Shown: positions 18,021 through 27,148 of the stretch, in pieces | Layout: every line of letters starts with the position of its first letter | Numbering within the stretch: the stretch's first letter is position 1 | Source of the DNA: Arthrobacter sp. | GTDB taxonomy: Bacteria; Actinomycetota; Actinomycetes; Actinomycetales; Micrococcaceae | Reading direction: 5' to 3' | NCBI GenBank assembly: GCA_023264815.1 | Contig: JAHFUZ010000026.1 | Span: forward strand, 1 to 64,000 | Length of the DNA: 64,000 bases | The notes under the pieces: model-generated | What the model was told of the DNA's origin: nothing | The model's input: only the letters and a program-made list of their open reading frames with translations | Database searches by the model: none | Translations under genes and position numbers: made by a program

Positions 18021-18886
18021 CGCACAACCCGCCCCGGCTTGTGGGCCTCGCCCAGCTGTCACTCCTCAACACCGCCCCTCCGGAACTCGTGGGCATCGCC
18101 GCGGAAGCCGGCTTTGACTTCATCGGCGTCCGTGTCCGTCCGGTGACGCCCATCGAACGGCCCTATGACTTGCAGCCAGGCTCATCGATGCAGCGCGAAA
18201 CCCGCTCCAGGATGCAGGACACCGGCGTGACCGTCCGCGACATCGAGTTCCTCCTGCTGGACGGCAGTAACCAGCGGGAGGCCTGGTTGCGGATGATGGA
18301 AGCCGGCCAGGCCCTGGGGGCAAGCACCCTCACCGTGGCCGGTGCCGATCCGGACAGTGCGCGGCTGGTTCACACGTTGGCCCTGATGACCGAAGACGGC
18401 CGCGGTTTCGGGATCACACCCACCCTCGAAGCCATTTCCTACCAGCCCGTCGCGTCGATCGCCCAGGCAGCGGACATTGCCCGCCAGGCCGGTTGCCGGA
18501 TCGTGGTGGACACCCTGCACTTCAACAGGTACAACGGTCCGGGTGCCGCCCGCCAGTGGGAGGAACTGCGCGCCAACACAGACATGGTGCCGCTGCTCCA
18601 GCTGTGCGACGGCCCGGCTGAACGGCCAGTCACGCGGGAAGCGCTCGTCGCCGAGTCAAGGTCGGAGCGTGAGGTCCCCGGCGCAGGCGCGTTCGGGCTG
18701 GCGGACGTTGTGGCCGCCTTACCGGACGGGCTTCCCGTCAGTGCAGAGACGCCGTCGGACCGGCGTGTGGCCGAACTCGGCGAGCTGGGGTGGGCACGAT
18801 TACTCAAATCGGGGCTGGACGCCGTGCTGGCAACCGCCGGAACTGTCCGGACCACAGCAAATCTTCAGGGGACAGGAACCAAATGA
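18017..18886 (+). CDS. Sugar phosphate isomerase/epimerase-like TIM barrel, possible dehydroshikimate dehydratase
   Basis: The product is 289 residues of the AP-endonuclease-2 fold (IolE/IolI/Hyi/AsbF group). Likely metal ligands are the Glu in TPTLEAIS, Asp and His in VVDTLHFNRY, and the Glu in VSAETPSD. The usual HxKD near strand 6 is LQLCDG, so one His ligand may be replaced by Gln. The family includes inosose dehydratases and the AsbF/QuiC-type 3-dehydroshikimate dehydratases. With a shikimate dehydrogenase in the operon, a dehydratase of a keto-cyclitol is the best guess. It is translationally coupled on both sides. Confidence 0.75.
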   Translation: MTHNPPRLVGLAQLSLLNTAPPELVGIAAEAGFDFIGVRVRPVTPIERPYDLQPGSSMQRETRSRMQDTGVTVRDIEFLLLDGSNQREAWLRMMEAGQALGASTLTVAGADPDSARLVHTLALMTEDGRGFGITPTLEAISYQPVASIAQAADIARQAGCRIVVDTLHFNRYNGPGAARQWEELRANTDMVPLLQLCDGPAERPVTREALVAESRSEREVPGAGAFGLADVVAALPDGLPVSAETPSDRRVAELGELGWARLLKSGLDAVLATAGTVRTTANLQGTGTK

Positions 18887-19722
18887 ACGGCAGCACGAAA
18901 GAGATCACGACGGCAGAAGTCACTCCCGGCGTGCACATTCCGTTCATCGGCCTGGGAACTTGGCCCCTGACCGGTGAGGATGCCGCAGCGGCGGTGCACC
19001 AGGCCATCGGCAATGGCTACCGGCACATCGACACGGCCGAGAACTACGCCAACGAGGCGGCCGTGGGGGAGGGGATCCGCCGCAGCGGAATCGAGCGTGG
19101 AGACCTTTTCCTCACCACCAAATTCAACACCGCTTGGCACAGCCGGACCGGCGTGCGCGAGGCCCTTGGCCGTGCCGTGGAGCGGCTAGGCACTGACTAC
19201 CTGAACCTGTTCCTGGTGCACTGGCCCAACCCAAAGCAGGGCCGGTTCGTTGAAGCCTGCGAAGGACTGCAGGACCTCGTCAACGAGGGTTCAATCCGGG
19301 CCTGGGGTGTCTCAAACTTCAAGCCCGCGCATCTGCGGCTGGTCCAGGACGGAGGCCTGGCCGTCCCGCTGAACCAGGTGCAGGTTGATCCCGAGCACGG
19401 CCAGCCGGCCCAACTGGCATACCACCGCGAGTACGGAATAGTCACCGCCGCCTACAGCCCCCTCGGCCGCAACGGGAGCTTCCTCAGCCATCCGGCAATC
19501 AGTGGTCCTGCCAGGAAGCTCGGCAAGACCCCGGCCCAGATCATCCTGCGCTGGCATGTCCAGCACAGCCGTGTGGCTGTGCCCAAGTCTGCGGACAACC
19601 AACGCCAACGGGAAAACCTGGACATCTTCGGTTTCGCCCTGACCCAGCAGCAAATGGCCGCGATTGACGCACTCGAAACGGGTGCACCGCCGCGCCTGGA
19701 CTCCGACACCTACTTCCACTGA
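18883..19722 (+). CDS. Aldo/keto reductase
   Basis: The product is 279 residues. Family signatures are GYRHIDTAENYANE (catalytic Asp and Tyr), LFLTTKFN (Lys), LVHWPNP (His), WGVSNF and VPKSADNQRQRENLDIF (C-terminal NADPH site). The ATG at 18883 overlaps the previous stop (ATGA) and is chosen over the longer frame from 18790. Substrate loops are short, as in the 2,5-diketogluconate reductase group. It probably interconverts a carbonyl and a hydroxyl in the pathway encoded around it. Confidence 0.88.
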   Translation: MNGSTKEITTAEVTPGVHIPFIGLGTWPLTGEDAAAAVHQAIGNGYRHIDTAENYANEAAVGEGIRRSGIERGDLFLTTKFNTAWHSRTGVREALGRAVERLGTDYLNLFLVHWPNPKQGRFVEACEGLQDLVNEGSIRAWGVSNFKPAHLRLVQDGGLAVPLNQVQVDPEHGQPAQLAYHREYGIVTAAYSPLGRNGSFLSHPAISGPARKLGKTPAQIILRWHVQHSRVAVPKSADNQRQRENLDIFGFALTQQQMAAIDALETGAPPRLDSDTYFH

Positions 19723-19735
19723 GAAAGCACTAAAA

Positions 19736-21517
19736 ATGACTGCACCCGTAAATCCTTCATCTGCCCTCCCGAGCCTGGACTGCGATGTCCTGGTCGTCGG
19801 CTCCGGCGCCGGCGGCCTCTCCTCCGCAGTGACCGCCGCCTACCACGGCCTGAAGGTTGTGGTTGTTGAAAAGGCGGACGTCTGTGGCGGTGCCACGTCC
19901 TGGTCCGGTGGATGGGCGTGGACCCCTGGCAACCCGCTGGCTAAAGCTGATGGCGTGAACGAGGACCGCGAACTGTTCCGCACTTACCTGCGCCATCGGA
20001 TCGGCAGGAACTACCAGGAAGACAGGGTGGAGGCGTTCCTGGAGGCGGTCCCTCACATGGTGGGCTTTTTTCAGGACAAAACCAGCCTCCAGTTTGTCCC
20101 GGGCAAAAAGATTAAGGACATCTACGGCAGCACCCCCGGTGCGGGCACGGGGCACCGCTCAGTAGGACCAAAACCCCTTAACGCGCGCCAGATCAATCCC
20201 GAACTGCGCGCCAAGATGCGCCACCAGCTCTATGAGACCTCATTTCTGGGCATGGGCATCATGGCAGGCCCAGACCTGACAAAGTTCCTTTCCGCCTCGC
20301 AGGGAAACATCCGGGGCATTTTCCACGCAGGCTGGCGGGTTGGCTTTCACCTCCTGGACCTCCTCACGCACCGCCGCAACATGCAGCTGGTCAACGGAAC
20401 TGCGCTCACCGGCCGGCTGCTGAAGTCCGCCGATGACCTGGGCGTGGAGATCCGCGTCTCCACGCCAGCCAGGCACTTGCTCACCGACGGGTCCGGCAAG
20501 GTGACGGGCGCCGTCGTGAATTCCCCGGAAGGCGAACTTCAGATCAATGCCTCCCGCGGCGTCGTCCTGGCCGCCGGCGGGTTCCCCCATGACGTCTCCC
20601 GCCGCAAGCAGCTGTTCCCCAAGACGCCCACCGGCCATGAGCACTGGACGCTCGCGCCGAAGGAAACCACCGGAGACGGCATCACCATGGCGCAAGCCGT
20701 GGGCGCCCGCTTCGAGACCGATTTGGAGTCCCCGGCGGCCTGGTGCCCAGTCTCGCTGGTCCCGTACCGCAACGGACGCACCGGAACGTTCCCCCACATC
20801 ATGGACCGGGCAAAGCCAGGCAGCATCGGTGTCCGCCGGGACGGCAAACGGTTCGTCAACGAGGCCAACGGCTACTACGACTACATCGAAAGCCTGATCA
20901 ACGCCACCCCTGAGGGCGAACAGGTGGAAGCCTGGCAAATCGCTGATGCAGCCTTCGTACGCAGGTTCCCCTTGGGCATGGCGAAGCCGCTTCCCGTGCC
21001 GCTGTTCCCCTACCTGCGATCCGGCTACCTCAAAAAGGGCAACACGCTTGACGAGCTGGCCGCAGAATGCGGCATCGATCCCCATGGGCTGGCGGAGACC
21101 GTTGCGGCTTTCAACGCCAATGCACGCAAGGGAACGGATCCCGATTTCGGGCGCGGCGGGACTGAGTTCAACAGGTACGGCGGTGACCCCGGGAACCGGC
21201 CCAACCCCTCCCTGCGCCCCCTTGGAAGGGGTCCCTTCTACGCGGTGAAAATCGTCCCCGGCTCCTTCGGCACGTTTGCCGGGCTCGCAGCCGATGCCCG
21301 CTCGCGGGTCCTGGATATGCAGGGCAAGCCCATCCGTGGCCTCTACGTTGCGGGCAACGACCAGGCCTCAGTCATGGGTGGACACTACCCGGCCGGGGGA
21401 ATAAACCTCGGCCCGGCATTGACCTTTGGCTACATCGCCGGACGCGACCTCGCAAATGCCAGACACTACGAAGACGATGGCGCCTGGGCGTCCGCAACGT
21501 CCGCTGCCCCATCCTGA
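19736..21517 (+). CDS. FAD-dependent dehydrogenase, fumarate reductase/ketosteroid-dehydrogenase type
   Basis: The product is 593 residues. The N-terminal FAD loop VLVVGSGAGGLSSAVTAA is followed by VVEKADVCGGATSWSGGWAW, typical of FAD_binding_2 flavoproteins such as 3-ketosteroid 1-dehydrogenase and flavocytochrome c. The C-terminus has GLYVAGNDQASVMGGHYPAGG and GPALTFGYIAGRD. Such enzymes introduce a double bond next to a ring ketone; 4-oxocyclohexanecarboxylate desaturase is a known relative. This makes it a candidate aromatising step. It is the last gene of the operon, 13 bp after the aldo/keto reductase. Confidence 0.87.
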   Translation: MTAPVNPSSALPSLDCDVLVVGSGAGGLSSAVTAAYHGLKVVVVEKADVCGGATSWSGGWAWTPGNPLAKADGVNEDRELFRTYLRHRIGRNYQEDRVEAFLEAVPHMVGFFQDKTSLQFVPGKKIKDIYGSTPGAGTGHRSVGPKPLNARQINPELRAKMRHQLYETSFLGMGIMAGPDLTKFLSASQGNIRGIFHAGWRVGFHLLDLLTHRRNMQLVNGTALTGRLLKSADDLGVEIRVSTPARHLLTDGSGKVTGAVVNSPEGELQINASRGVVLAAGGFPHDVSRRKQLFPKTPTGHEHWTLAPKETTGDGITMAQAVGARFETDLESPAAWCPVSLVPYRNGRTGTFPHIMDRAKPGSIGVRRDGKRFVNEANGYYDYIESLINATPEGEQVEAWQIADAAFVRRFPLGMAKPLPVPLFPYLRSGYLKKGNTLDELAAECGIDPHGLAETVAAFNANARKGTDPDFGRGGTEFNRYGGDPGNRPNPSLRPLGRGPFYAVKIVPGSFGTFAGLAADARSRVLDMQGKPIRGLYVAGNDQASVMGGHYPAGGINLGPALTFGYIAGRDLANARHYEDDGAWASATSAAPS

Positions 21518-21959
21518 CAGGAGGCAACGCGTCACTTGTCTGGCTCGCTGCTTCTGCCGGTTCTGAGCGTTCGGGTACAGGGGGTGCCGGCGGAGGTTAG
21601 CTGCCAACACGGGGTGATACATACAGCCCGCCTTACCACCGGTCCGGAGTGCGCAGATTACGGCTTCGGCTGCGCGGGTGGCGGGGACATCGACGCCATC
21701 AATGTGCGCGATCTCCGCGCCACCAGGGCTGACCAGGGCGTTGGGAAAACGGAGAACTTGGATTGATGCCGTCGCAACCGAAGCCGTGCTGCACAGGACG
21801 TTTCTTGAGCAGCGCGTTGACAAAATGAATCTCCGCCGCAAATTCTTCTGCGTCACCCTCTCATGGAGCACTGAAGGAACACCACGTCGCTGGCTAGCCG
21901 AAATGGGCCGTCGGGAAACTACGGGTGATTCCGGTCGAGGAATCACGCGGTAAAGCAAA
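21518..21959. other. Gap with possible minus-strand gene debris
   Basis: No intact gene is seen. A minus-strand frame reads FPNALVSPGGAEIAHIDGVD near 21750 and continues for about 60 residues. It resembles coding sequence of unknown family, without start or ribosome site. I find no clear terminator after the FAD gene. Confidence 0.3.
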
Positions 21960-22185
21960 AGAAAGGGTGCGGACATTGTCCACACTTTCGGCTTCGTACC
22001 GGGTCGTATTGATGCCGGAGGCGCCCGGATTCCGCATGTTTCCCTGAGTTCCCAAGGTTTGCAAGGCCCGGAATGCAGTTCGAGTCCCACCTCGGGCACA
22101 GTGTTTCCGCAGGTCAAAGGCTTTTTATCTCGCTACGGTTGACAAAGCTTGACGCTATCCCGCGTTGGGTGTAAAGGCGCCTGCG
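21960..22185 (+). repeat. Dispersed tRNA-3'-end-like repeat, copy C
   Basis: Contains the palindrome GTGCGGACA-T-TGTCCACAC (21967-21985, one G:T-type mismatch), GGATTCCGCATGTTTCC, GTTTGCAAGGCCCGGAATGC, AGTTCGAGTCCCACCTCGGG (22079-22098), TTTCCGCAGGTCA and GTTGACAAAGCTTGAC. The internal block TGCAAGGCCCGGAATGCAGT is shared with copy D. Copies C and B also share the sequence just after the last block. Confidence 0.75.
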
Positions 22186-22219
22186 ACATGGGTATTTAAC
22201 TGCGACATGGGTATTTAAC
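22182..22219. repeat. Perfect 19-bp tandem duplication
   Basis: TGCGACATGGGTATTTAAC occurs twice head to tail (22182-22200 and 22201-22219) directly at the downstream edge of repeat copy C. It may be a duplicated junction left by a mobile element or a pair of protein-binding sites. Confidence 0.8.
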
Positions 22220-22322
22220 TCTGTCACTTCTGGTTTACGCATAGGTCGACGAGTGCCGCGTTACACCGTGCGCGCGACTTGGGAGGCCGGCGGTGCGGCT
22301 TCTCGGGCCGAATCCTTTCAAC

Positions 22323-22976
22323 TCAGGTGCTGCTGTCCGGCGATGACGGAGACGGAGGTGTCGATCTTGGCCGGTGAGTTTCTAGGTCCTTTGTTGAGCG
22401 CCCGGAAGCTTGCTCGGCGGATGTATGTGGACACCTTCCAATTGATGAACGAACCTCTGCGCGGTGTCCTTGAAACTCCTCACACCCTGCTGGTGGTGCC
22501 AGTTCCAAGGCTCGGTGCATGGCTTGTTGGCAGGCGTGGGCCTGGTGTTCGCGGTTGCCGACGGCACGGTAGAGGTCGCGTGCCCATTCGAATTCCTGGG
22601 CTGCTTCGCGGAATCGGGCTTCGTCGAATAGCCGGAGCCCGATTTGGCGGCGGACCAGGGCTTCACGCGAGCGGGTCCGGGCCAGGCATAGGGCTTCTTC
22701 CTGGAGGCGTGCGGCCTCGTGCCAGGAGTATTGCCGCTGGTAGGCCTGGGCCAGTACGAGCAGGGGGCGAAACTGGTCCTTTGATTGGCTGAGCAGCGCA
22801 CGGCCTTCGGTGATGGCTTCCTGGGGCCGGTCCAGCAGGCAGAGGATCCAGATTCTTTCCAGGGCCGGGCATTGGCCTAGGCGGTCTTCCAAGGCGTCGC
22901 GGTCCAACACGACATCGCGCAGCGTGGCCGGATCAGTCCGCCAGACGTCACGTTGAGCCGGTCGCGCCGCCGTCAT
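22323..22976 (-). CDS. TPR-like helical repeat protein
   Basis: The product is about 217 residues. The middle (LLVLAQAYQRQYSWHEAARLQEEALCLAR and RFREAAQEFEWARDLYRAVGNREHQAHA) consists of helix pairs with the spacing of tetratricopeptide repeats, so it should be a protein-interaction scaffold. The C-terminal 50 residues are Ser/Pro-rich and low complexity. The ATG at 22976 overlaps the stop of the upstream small gene (ATGA). No catalytic motif or signal peptide is present, and the partner is unknown. Confidence 0.65.
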   Translation of the reverse strand: MTAARPAQRDVWRTDPATLRDVVLDRDALEDRLGQCPALERIWILCLLDRPQEAITEGRALLSQSKDQFRPLLVLAQAYQRQYSWHEAARLQEEALCLARTRSREALVRRQIGLRLFDEARFREAAQEFEWARDLYRAVGNREHQAHACQQAMHRALELAPPAGCEEFQGHRAEVRSSIGRCPHTSAEQASGRSTKDLETHRPRSTPPSPSSPDSST

Positions 22977-23269
22977 TGCCCTGCCTCGTCTCCCATACCG
23001 GTTGCGCGAGGAACAACCTGCCGGTGCCATCGGTCTTTTTCTATGGTGGTGCCGTAGGGGACCTCAGTACTGGTCTCGACGGTGAACAGCGACCTGCTTC
23101 TGCGTGTGATGAGTATTCCCTGCGGGCGGTCGTTTGTGGCGGTTTCCCGCAGCTGCAGAACGGCTGCGTCCAGCCCGTCCTGCAGTGCGTCGGGGCTCTC
23201 GGCGATCACGTGCAGAACTCCAGGGCCGCGCCGGTCGGGTTCACTTCGTTCGGGAGCCGGGGCGTTCAT
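22973..23269 (-). CDS. Small conserved-looking protein, 98 aa, function unknown
   Basis: The product has 98 residues and no membrane span. The central VLHVIAESPDALQDGLDAAVLQLRETA is a probable helix, followed by RPQGILITRRSRSLFTVETS, a beta-type segment ending in VPYGTT. The start and stop each overlap a neighbour by 4 bp, giving a three-gene coupled operon with the 60-aa gene upstream and the TPR gene downstream. That coupling is the main support for it being real. I do not recognise the family. Confidence 0.6.
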   Translation of the reverse strand: MNAPAPERSEPDRRGPGVLHVIAESPDALQDGLDAAVLQLRETATNDRPQGILITRRSRSLFTVETSTEVPYGTTIEKDRWHRQVVPRATGMGDEAGQ

Positions 23270-23448
23270 CGGCGGCGTTTCCTCAATCTGATCGGGTGCA
23301 GGGCGTTGCCCACAGTCACTACGGGTGTTCCACTCAGGTACCCGGTGGCGTGATCCTTGCGCCGGACGAACAAACCGGGCCTATGCGTCCGGGGCGTCAC
23401 AATTCCCGGACCTCGAATAGCATAAACCAGTTCGAGTTCCCAAGGCAC
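23266..23448 (-). CDS. Small basic protein, 60 aa, first gene of the TPR operon
   Basis: A GTG start at 23448 gives PWELELVYAIRGPGIVTPRT... ending in RLRKRRR. The stop TGA overlaps the next ATG (ATGA), the same coupling used by the following pair. The segment GYLSGTPVVTVGNALHPIRL looks like a small beta domain. There is no strong Shine-Dalgarno. The function is unknown. Confidence 0.5.
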   Translation of the reverse strand: MPWELELVYAIRGPGIVTPRTHRPGLFVRRKDHATGYLSGTPVVTVGNALHPIRLRKRRR

Positions 23449-23548
23449 AATTCATTGCGTGATCAATTTCCCCTAAAGCGAGTGCTGACCTGCGGAAACT
23501 TTGTTTATCGCTGTTGCTCGGCGGCTGATACCGCTGGCGTTGGGGGTG

Positions 23549-24622
23549 TTACTTTTCCGAGCAGGACGGGCCCTCATTGTTGAATTTGCCGCCATTGTGG
23601 AATTCGCCGCCAGTCCAGCGTTGCCAGTCTTCCGGCTGGGTTGAGGGCCGGCCCAGCAGGTAACCTTGGCCGGTATTGATTCCCAGGGCAGCGAGGGTTT
23701 CGAGCTCCGCCGGGGTTTCGATTCCTTCGGCAATGAGCGACGCCCCGATCTCCCTGGCAAACCCGGTCATCGCCACAGCCAGTGCCCGCTGCCCTGGGTC
23801 GGTGTCGATGCCGGAGACAATGTACCGGTCGAGCTTGACCAGGTCCGGGGTGAGCTGCAGGATGTGGCGCATCGAGGCGAACCCGGCTCCTGCATCGTCC
23901 ACGGCGATCCGTGCCCCGGCCTCCCGCAGGGGGCGAAGCGCAGCCGCCAGTGGTGCGTAATCTTCGACTTCGTGCCGTTCGGTGACTTCCAGCACGATCC
24001 GGGCCCGAGGAAGCCCGGAGCCTGTCAGCACCGTTCCCAGCCGGGGATCCAGGCAGGCTGCAGGGGAGACGTTCACAGCGACATACAAATGGGCCGGTAG
24101 GCTCTTGGCAGCAGTGAGTGCTGTTTCCATTGCCAGGAATTCGAGGTCTGTGCCGAGCCCGACTGATTCTGCCTCGACGAACCATGCCTGTGGCGCGATG
24201 TGTGGCGGGCCGGTGAACCTCGTCAGGGCTTCAGCGCCGACGACTTCCCTGGAGGGAAGAACTCTGATGGGCTGGAACGCCGTTGTCAGGGCCTTGTCGG
24301 CAATGACGGCAGCGATCTTGGCTGCAGTCTGGTTCTCTGGCTGCCCATGGCTGTGCACGGCCGGGCTGGTCCCGGCCCGCTGCCGGTGTTGTTGCCGCAG
24401 GAAGATCCAGGCCACCACCACGACCACGGGGACCAGCGACAGTGCAAGAAACGGCAACGACGCTCTCACACGGGTAGGTTCCCGTGGATCAACTAGCAGC
24501 AGTGCTACCGCGGAGATGATGACAGCGCTTTGGAGAACGATGAGCCAGCGAAACCATCGATTGGAGGGACGCCCCGGGGAAAGGGCCCGATCCGGTTTCG
24601 GGCTATTGCGTTCAGGGAGCAT
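23549..24622 (-). CDS. Membrane-anchored EAL-domain c-di-GMP phosphodiesterase
   Basis: The product is 357 residues. Two membrane helices (about 24-44 and 56-74) lead to an EAL domain. Key motifs are intact: EAL in VVGAEALTRF, NVSP, the metal-binding Glu of VLEVTER, DDAGAGFAS (DDFGTG loop variant), KLDRYIV with the catalytic Lys, AEGIET, and GQGYLLGRP. It should hydrolyse cyclic di-GMP at the membrane; no GGDEF domain is present. It stands alone. The C-terminal tail (GGEFHNGGKFNNEG) is an unusual Gly/Asn-rich extension. Confidence 0.88.
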   Translation of the reverse strand: MLPERNSPKPDRALSPGRPSNRWFRWLIVLQSAVIISAVALLLVDPREPTRVRASLPFLALSLVPVVVVVAWIFLRQQHRQRAGTSPAVHSHGQPENQTAAKIAAVIADKALTTAFQPIRVLPSREVVGAEALTRFTGPPHIAPQAWFVEAESVGLGTDLEFLAMETALTAAKSLPAHLYVAVNVSPAACLDPRLGTVLTGSGLPRARIVLEVTERHEVEDYAPLAAALRPLREAGARIAVDDAGAGFASMRHILQLTPDLVKLDRYIVSGIDTDPGQRALAVAMTGFAREIGASLIAEGIETPAELETLAALGINTGQGYLLGRPSTQPEDWQRWTGGEFHNGGKFNNEGPSCSEK

Positions 24623-24973
24623 CGGGGAACACCAAGTTGGATGTCAACGAGTCACCCTGGGCCGGAGAAAACAGGCGGCCGGCAACCGGCCAGGGATGAA
24701 ACATCCCCTCAGTTATTCCTTGTAAGACCATGTGCCCTGCCCCCACAGGTTAGCGAATGAGATAACGCCGACAATTCCCATCCTGCCACCAAAGCGCTGC
24801 ACGAGGGCAACTTTCCTGCAATCACGCGCGATCGAGGTCCAACAAATCCCCACGCAGAAAAGAGCGTACCCGGACATTGGGGGAATGCCCGGGTTACGCG
24901 CCCGCCTTACGCGAGGGCCTGCACACCGCAAAGTAAGAATCCGGAAAGAAAACATCGGGTTGAAGGCGGCCCT
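24623..24973. other. Intergenic, nothing recognised
   Basis: The 350 bp between the EAL gene and the tal remnant hold no frame with a family or ribosome site on either strand. Confidence 0.4.
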
Positions 24974-25039
24974 TCCTGAGAGGTCATCGAGCCAGATGGA
25001 AACTCCGGCGTCGGACAGCTGCTGGATGGGAGTAGTCAT
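24974..25039 (-). pseudogene. 5' fragment of a transaldolase gene
   Basis: The minus strand reads ATG followed by TTPIQQLSDAGVSIWLDDLS, the conserved N-terminus of actinobacterial transaldolase (Tal), and loses similarity right after codon 22. It sits 9 bp downstream of the acs stop with no ribosome site. This is a rearrangement scar, since tal normally follows tkt. The frame stays open to 24713, but that extension is unrelated to transaldolase. Confidence 0.7.
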
Positions 25040-25048
25040 ATTAGCTGC

Positions 25049-26998
25049 CTACTTCCGCAGTGACGCCGCGATCTGGGACATGATGGTCGGGTCCGAGAGG
25101 GTGGTGGCGTCGCCGGGGTCGCGGCCTTCGGCGACGTCCTTGAGGAGGCGGCGCATGATTTTTCCGGAGCGGGTCTTGGGCAGTTCGGGCACCACGAGGA
25201 TGTTCTTGGGCTTGGCGATGGGGCCGATTTCCTTGCCCACGTGGGTGCGCAGTTCCTGGACGGTGGCGTCGCCGTTGTTTTCCGCGTCACCGCGGAGTAT
25301 GACGAACGCGACGACGGCCTGGCCGGTGGTTTCGTCGGTGGCGCCCACGACGGCGGCCTCCGCCACGGCGGGATGGCTCACCAGGGCGGATTCAATCTCC
25401 GTGGTGGAGAGCCTGTGGCCGGAGACGTTCATGACGTCGTCCACGCGGCCGAGCAGCCAGATGTCGCCGTCTTCATCCTTCTTGGCGCCGTCGCCGGCGA
25501 AGTACATGTTCTCGAACCGGGACCAGTAGGTGTCCTTGAACCGCTCCGGGTCGCCCCAGATGCCGCGGAGCATGGATGGCCACGGTTCGCGGATCACCAG
25601 GAACCCGCCGTGCCCGTTGGGGACGGACGCGCCGTTTTCGTCCACGACGTCCACGGCGATGCCGGGCAGCGGAACCTGCGCGGAGCCGGGCTTGGTGGCG
25701 GTGACACCGGGCAGCGGGGCGACCATTTGGGCGCCGGTTTCGGTCTGCCACCAGGTGTCCACGATGGGGGTACGGTCGGCGCCGATGACCTTGCGGTACC
25801 ACATCCAGGCTTCGGGGTTGATGGATTCTCCCACGGAGCCCAGCACGCGCAGGGAGGAGAGGTCGTACTTGTCCGGAATCTCCCTGCCCCATTTCATGAA
25901 GGTGCGGATGGCGGTGGGGGCGGTGTAGAGGATGGAGACCTTGTACTTTTCCACGATCTCCCACCAGCGGCCCTGGTGCGGGGAGTCCGGGGTGCCTTCG
26001 TACATGACCTGGGTGGCGCCGTTGATGAGGGGCGCGTAGGCGACGTAGGAGTGTCCGGTGACCCAGCCGACGTCGGCCGTGCACCAGTAGACGTCCGTCT
26101 CGGGGTGCAGGTCGAACACGGCCTTGTGGGTGTACGCGCCCTGGGTGAGGTAGCCGCCGGTGGTGTGCAGGATGCCCTTGGGCTTGCCGGTGGTGCCGGA
26201 GGTGTAGAGGATGAACAGCGGGTGCTCGGAGTCGTGGCCGACGGCGGTGTGCTCGGCTGATGCGGCGTCCACGGTGTCGGCCCACCAGTGGTCGCGGCCC
26301 TCGGTCCAGTCCACGTCCTGGCCGTTGCGCTTGACCACCACCACGTTCTGGACGGTGTGGCCGGCTGCGGAGAGTGCCTCGTCAACGGCTGGCTTCAGGG
26401 CGCTTGGCTTGCCGCGGCGGTAGGTGCCGTCCGCGGTGACCACGAGCTTTGCTTCGGCGTCATCGATCCGGGAGCGCAGGGCGTCCGCGGAGAAGCCGCC
26501 GAACACCACCGAGTGCACGGCGCCGATCCGGGCGCAGGCCAGGAGGGTGATGACGGCTTCGGGGATCATGGGCAGGTACACGGCCACGCGGTCGCCCTTG
26601 GCCACACCGAGGGATTCGAACGCGTTGGCTGCCTTTTTGACCTCTTCGGTGAGCTGTGCGTAGGTGTAGGTGCGGGTGTCGCCGGGCTCGCCCTCGAAGT
26701 AGATGGCCACGCGGTCGCCATTGCCGGCCTCCACGTGGCGGTCCAGGGCGTTGTAGGCGGCGTTGACCTCGCCGCCGACGAACCACTTGGCGAACGGCGG
26801 GTTGGACCAGTCCAGGGCCTGGTCGAAGTCCTTGCTCCAAGTCAGCAGCTCACGGGCCTTCTTCGCCCAGAACGCCGGCCGGTCAGCGGCGGCTTCCTCG
26901 TAGTCAGCGGCGGTGACGACGGCGTTCGCTGCGAATTCAGGGTCTGGAAGAAAGCGATGCGTTTCATGCTGATAATTCGGGATGGTTGTCGAGGTCAC
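25049..26998 (-). CDS. acs: Acetyl-CoA synthetase
   Basis: The product is 649 residues, the usual Acs length. It forms acetyl-CoA from acetate, ATP and CoA through acetyl-AMP. Motifs are the P-loop [11 protein letters not shown] (about residue 266), [19 protein letters not shown] (Trp-414-type acetate pocket), the hinge Asp region [18 protein letters not shown], and [11 protein letters not shown], whose Lys is the acetylation-regulated catalytic residue. A GTG start is used at 26998. It is a single-gene unit followed only by the tal scrap. Confidence 0.95.
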   Translation of the reverse strand: MTSTTIPNYQHETHRFLPDPEFAANAVVTAADYEEAAADRPAFWAKKARELLTWSKDFDQALDWSNPPFAKWFVGGEVNAAYNALDRHVEAGNGDRVAIYFEGEPGDTRTYTYAQLTEEVKKAANAFESLGVAKGDRVAVYLPMIPEAVITLLACARIGAVHSVVFGGFSADALRSRIDDAEAKLVVTADGTYRRGKPSALKPAVDEALSAAGHTVQNVVVVKRNGQDVDWTEGRDHWWADTVDAASAEHTAVGHDSEHPLFILYTSGTTGKPKGILHTTGGYLTQGAYTHKAVFDLHPETDVYWCTADVGWVTGHSYVAYAPLINGATQVMYEGTPDSPHQGRWWEIVEKYKVSILYTAPTAIRTFMKWGREIPDKYDLSSLRVLGSVGESINPEAWMWYRKVIGADRTPIVDTWWQTETGAQMVAPLPGVTATKPGSAQVPLPGIAVDVVDENGASVPNGHGGFLVIREPWPSMLRGIWGDPERFKDTYWSRFENMYFAGDGAKKDEDGDIWLLGRVDDVMNVSGHRLSTTEIESALVSHPAVAEAAVVGATDETTGQAVVAFVILRGDAENNGDATVQELRTHVGKEIGPIAKPKNILVVPELPKTRSGKIMRRLLKDVAEGRDPGDATTLSDPTIMSQIAASLRK

Positions 26999-27148
26999 GG
27001 GGTTCTGACTTTCGCTATCTGCGGACGGTGCGAGGGCTGGTTCCGCTTTGGGGCATTAAGGCGTTGCAACGTGCCGTGATCGTGGTGTGGCCCGTACAAA
27101 TTGCACAGTTCGGGATCATGCGGCATCTGGCCGTTCGTGGTGCGGGCG

